From Chromatiales bacterium (GTDB taxonomy: Bacteria; Pseudomonadota; Gammaproteobacteria; Chromatiales; Chromatiaceae), in assembly GCA_024639625.1 (NCBI GenBank), contig JAHEIA010000153.1, positions 1 through 6,789 on the forward strand: a stretch of 6,789 nt of DNA, given 5' to 3'. This document shows positions 5,970 to 6,789 of this stretch, in pieces. The notes under the pieces were generated by a model that was not told where the DNA came from, did not search any database, and was given only the letters and a program-made list of their open reading frames with translations. Each line of letters starts with the position of its first letter. Within the stretch, counting starts at the first letter, position 1. The position numbers and the translations under genes were made by a program.

Positions 5970-5991
5970 TCCCAGCCTGCCGCTCCTGGGA
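5970..5991 (-). promoter_or_regulatory. Hairpin that could mask the leader ORF ribosome-binding site
   Basis: A 6-bp stem (TCCCAG at 5970-5975 with CTGGGA at 5986-5991, 10-nt loop). In the minus-strand RNA the 3' arm CUGGGA contains most of the GGGAG Shine-Dalgarno of the leader ORF. If it folds, initiation there and, by coupling, at acr3 would be reduced. It is short, so this is tentative. Confidence 0.3.
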
Positions 5992-6005
5992 CCCCCGCCG
6001 CGACA

Positions 6006-6359
6006 TCAGGCGCACCGCGGCGCAGCGGAACGATCGGGCATCGCAACCAGCGCGGACAGATCGCTCGCGAAGGGCTCCAGGCCTCCTACCCCCTTCGCCG
6101 TCTCAACAATTACGCTCATGGCCCAGGAAGGGAGTTCCGGGTTGATCCGGTAATGGATCCAGAGGCCCGCACGCCGGTCCGTTACCAGTCCTGCCTCGCG
6201 GAGCTGCCCAAGATGCCGCGACATATGGGGCTGGGCAGCACCGATCGCCTCGGTCAGCTCACAAACACAAAGTTCCTGATATTCAAGCAGCAGGACTAGA
6301 CAGCGCAGCCGGGTATCGTGGGCAAGCGCCGAAAAGAGCGTGGCCGGCAATAGGTTCAT
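6006..6359 (-). CDS. arsR: ArsR/SmtB-family arsenic-responsive repressor
   Basis: A 117-aa winged-helix dimeric repressor that leaves DNA when As(III) binds. The N-terminal helix has LFSALAHDTRLRCL (8-21). The inducer site is ELCVCEL (29-35), with Cys31 and Cys33 as in the E. coli-type ELCVCDL motif. The third ligand position of that type (two residues after the second Cys) is Thr36 here, not Cys. The recognition helix is AAQPHMSRHLGQLREAGLV (41-59), followed by the wing DRRAGLWIHYRI (61-72). Cys20 and a near-terminal Cys116 are candidate third ligands. The start is ATG at 6357-6359, matching the family's usual N-terminus. A promoter whose predicted +1 is that same A lies immediately upstream, so in-frame codons farther upstream are not used. 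As first gene of the operon it should regulate itself. Confidence 0.94.
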   Translation of the reverse strand: MNLLPATLFSALAHDTRLRCLVLLLEYQELCVCELTEAIGAAQPHMSRHLGQLREAGLVTDRRAGLWIHYRINPELPSWAMSVIVETAKGVGGLEPFASDLSALVAMPDRSAAPRCA

Positions 6360-6365
6360 TACCAG

Positions 6366-6394
6366 AATATACTCTTGACCAAATATTCGGTCAA
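6366..6394 (-). promoter_or_regulatory. Sigma70 promoter of the ars operon, predicted leaderless arsR start
   Basis: Minus strand: -35 TTGACC (6389-6394), 17-bp spacer, -10 TATATT (6366-6371). Counting from the -10 box, +1 falls at 6359, the A of the arsR ATG. No Shine-Dalgarno is visible before that ATG, in keeping with a leaderless or near-leaderless transcript. Confidence 0.8.
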
Positions 6395-6402
6395 TCGAAT
6401 AT
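6375..6402. promoter_or_regulatory. Probable ArsR operator: two overlapping palindromes
   Basis: TTGACCAAATATTCGGTCAA (6375-6394) is a 20-bp palindrome with one mismatched pair. ATATTCG-N6-CGAATAT (6383-6402) is a second dyad with perfect 7-bp arms. Together they cover the -35 box and most of the spacer, where a bound ArsR dimer would exclude RNA polymerase. Which dyad is the true site cannot be told by eye. Confidence 0.75.
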
Positions 6403-6423
6403 AGCGAAGCGGTTTGCGACAAC

Positions 6424-6469
6424 GTGATCTGGATAGGGGAACAGGTCTCGGGCTCCCCTATCTGATCAC
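6424..6469. repeat. Long inverted repeat between the upstream gene and the ars promoter
   Basis: GTGATC(6424-6429)...GATAGGGGA(6432-6440), a 13-nt loop, then TCCCCTATC(6454-6462)...GATCAC(6464-6469): 15 paired bases with a 2-nt/1-nt internal bulge. It lies 63 nt past the stop of the gene at the right edge and 22 nt upstream of the ars -35-side palindrome. Neither strand has a U-tract after it, so it is not a standard intrinsic terminator; a terminator variant, a regulator site or a mobile-element remnant are possible. Confidence 0.6.
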
Positions 6470-6532
6470 TTACGGCGGAGTTCGATCGAGGTCCAACGCT
6501 TTCCTTCTTCCACGTCTTGCTGATTTCTTTGC

Positions 6533-6789
6533 CTAATTGCCTGTTCTCTTGCCCGGGTAACCCGGTGGAATGCGCCAAAAACGTAGACCGGCAGGCTCGA
6601 GCGGTCGCCCGGGCGTACCCGGGTCGAGATCGTCGCGCAGCATCAGCACCAGATCAGAGCTCACCGACGGCGTGTCGCGGAAGTAGCTATGACCGTATCG
6701 GTCGAGCTTTGAACCCTCCGCCGCCTCTCCTCCCGCGAAATTAACAATCGCGAAGCGGTTCGGCATCTGCTGAAGCGCGGATTCCATGG
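6533..6789 (-). CDS. C-terminal fragment, possibly of an alpha/beta hydrolase
   Basis: The frame is open to the window edge and ends at TAG 6533-6535, giving at least the last 84 residues. An in-frame ATG is present at 6785-6787 but is likely internal, since the stretch reads like the end of a larger enzyme. The segment RYGHSYFRDTPSVSSDLVLM (residues 30-49 counted from that ATG), then LRDD and PGRPLEP..RFWRIP, resembles from memory the C-termini of some proteobacterial alpha/beta hydrolases, where the conserved His could be catalytic. No nucleophile motif is visible because the N-terminal part lies outside. It ends 174 nt before the arsR start and is separated from it by a dyad and a strong promoter, so it is probably not part of the ars operon. 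The coding call is fair; the functional call is weak. Confidence 0.55.
   Translation of the reverse strand, partial: MESALQQMPNRFAIVNFAGGEAAEGSKLDRYGHSYFRDTPSVSSDLVLMLRDDLDPGTPGRPLEPAGLRFWRIPPGYPGKRTGN

Noticed and set aside
6360..6578. N-terminal 73-residue extension of ArsR
   Set aside because: It spans the promoter, operator and dyad, and the family N-terminus begins at 6359.

Overview
The window suggests a GC-rich gammaproteobacterium. Reading frames are dense and strongly GC-biased, the arsenic genes resemble those of proteobacterial chromosomal ars islands, and one intergenic stretch resembles a degenerate Pseudomonas-type REP element. I cannot name a genus. Almost everything is encoded on the minus strand, so transcription runs from the right end to the left.

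Right to left: (a) 6533-6789, the C-terminal end of a protein that enters from beyond the window, perhaps an alpha/beta hydrolase; (b) a 173-bp control region with a long dyad, a near-canonical sigma70 promoter and two overlapping palindromes directly before arsR; (c) an arsenic-resistance operon at 6359-2003: arsR (repressor), a possible 13-codon leader ORF, acr3 (arsenite efflux), arsJ (organoarsenical efflux), an ArsP/PF03773-type permease, a small GDCCVxC-motif cysteine-rich protein and a thioredoxin-like CxxC protein. From arsJ onward the genes overlap or nearly touch, so they are probably co-translated. (d) 769-1803, a 344-aa protein I do not recognise; (e) 55-561, a predicted secreted 168-aa protein carrying an 18-residue core, LLARIGSNSSAGGGGKQK, three times, followed by a clear intrinsic terminator at the left edge.

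How the operon should work (family knowledge plus inference): ArsR holds the promoter shut until As(III) binds its cysteines. Acr3 then exports arsenite, ArsJ exports the unstable 1-arseno-3-phosphoglycerate formed when arsenate replaces phosphate in the GAPDH reaction, and the ArsP-like permease probably exports a trivalent organoarsenical. The two small cysteine proteins probably handle thiol redox state or metalloid transfer. Neither the GAPDH gene that normally sits beside arsJ nor any arsenate reductase is present here.

The least explained part is the left third: the unknown 344-aa gene and the secreted triple-repeat polypeptide. All nucleotide differences among the repeat cores are synonymous, while the linkers change amino acids, so the peptide unit itself appears to be under selection. 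It could be a multi-copy peptide precursor, but no recognisable maturation enzyme or exporter lies in the window.
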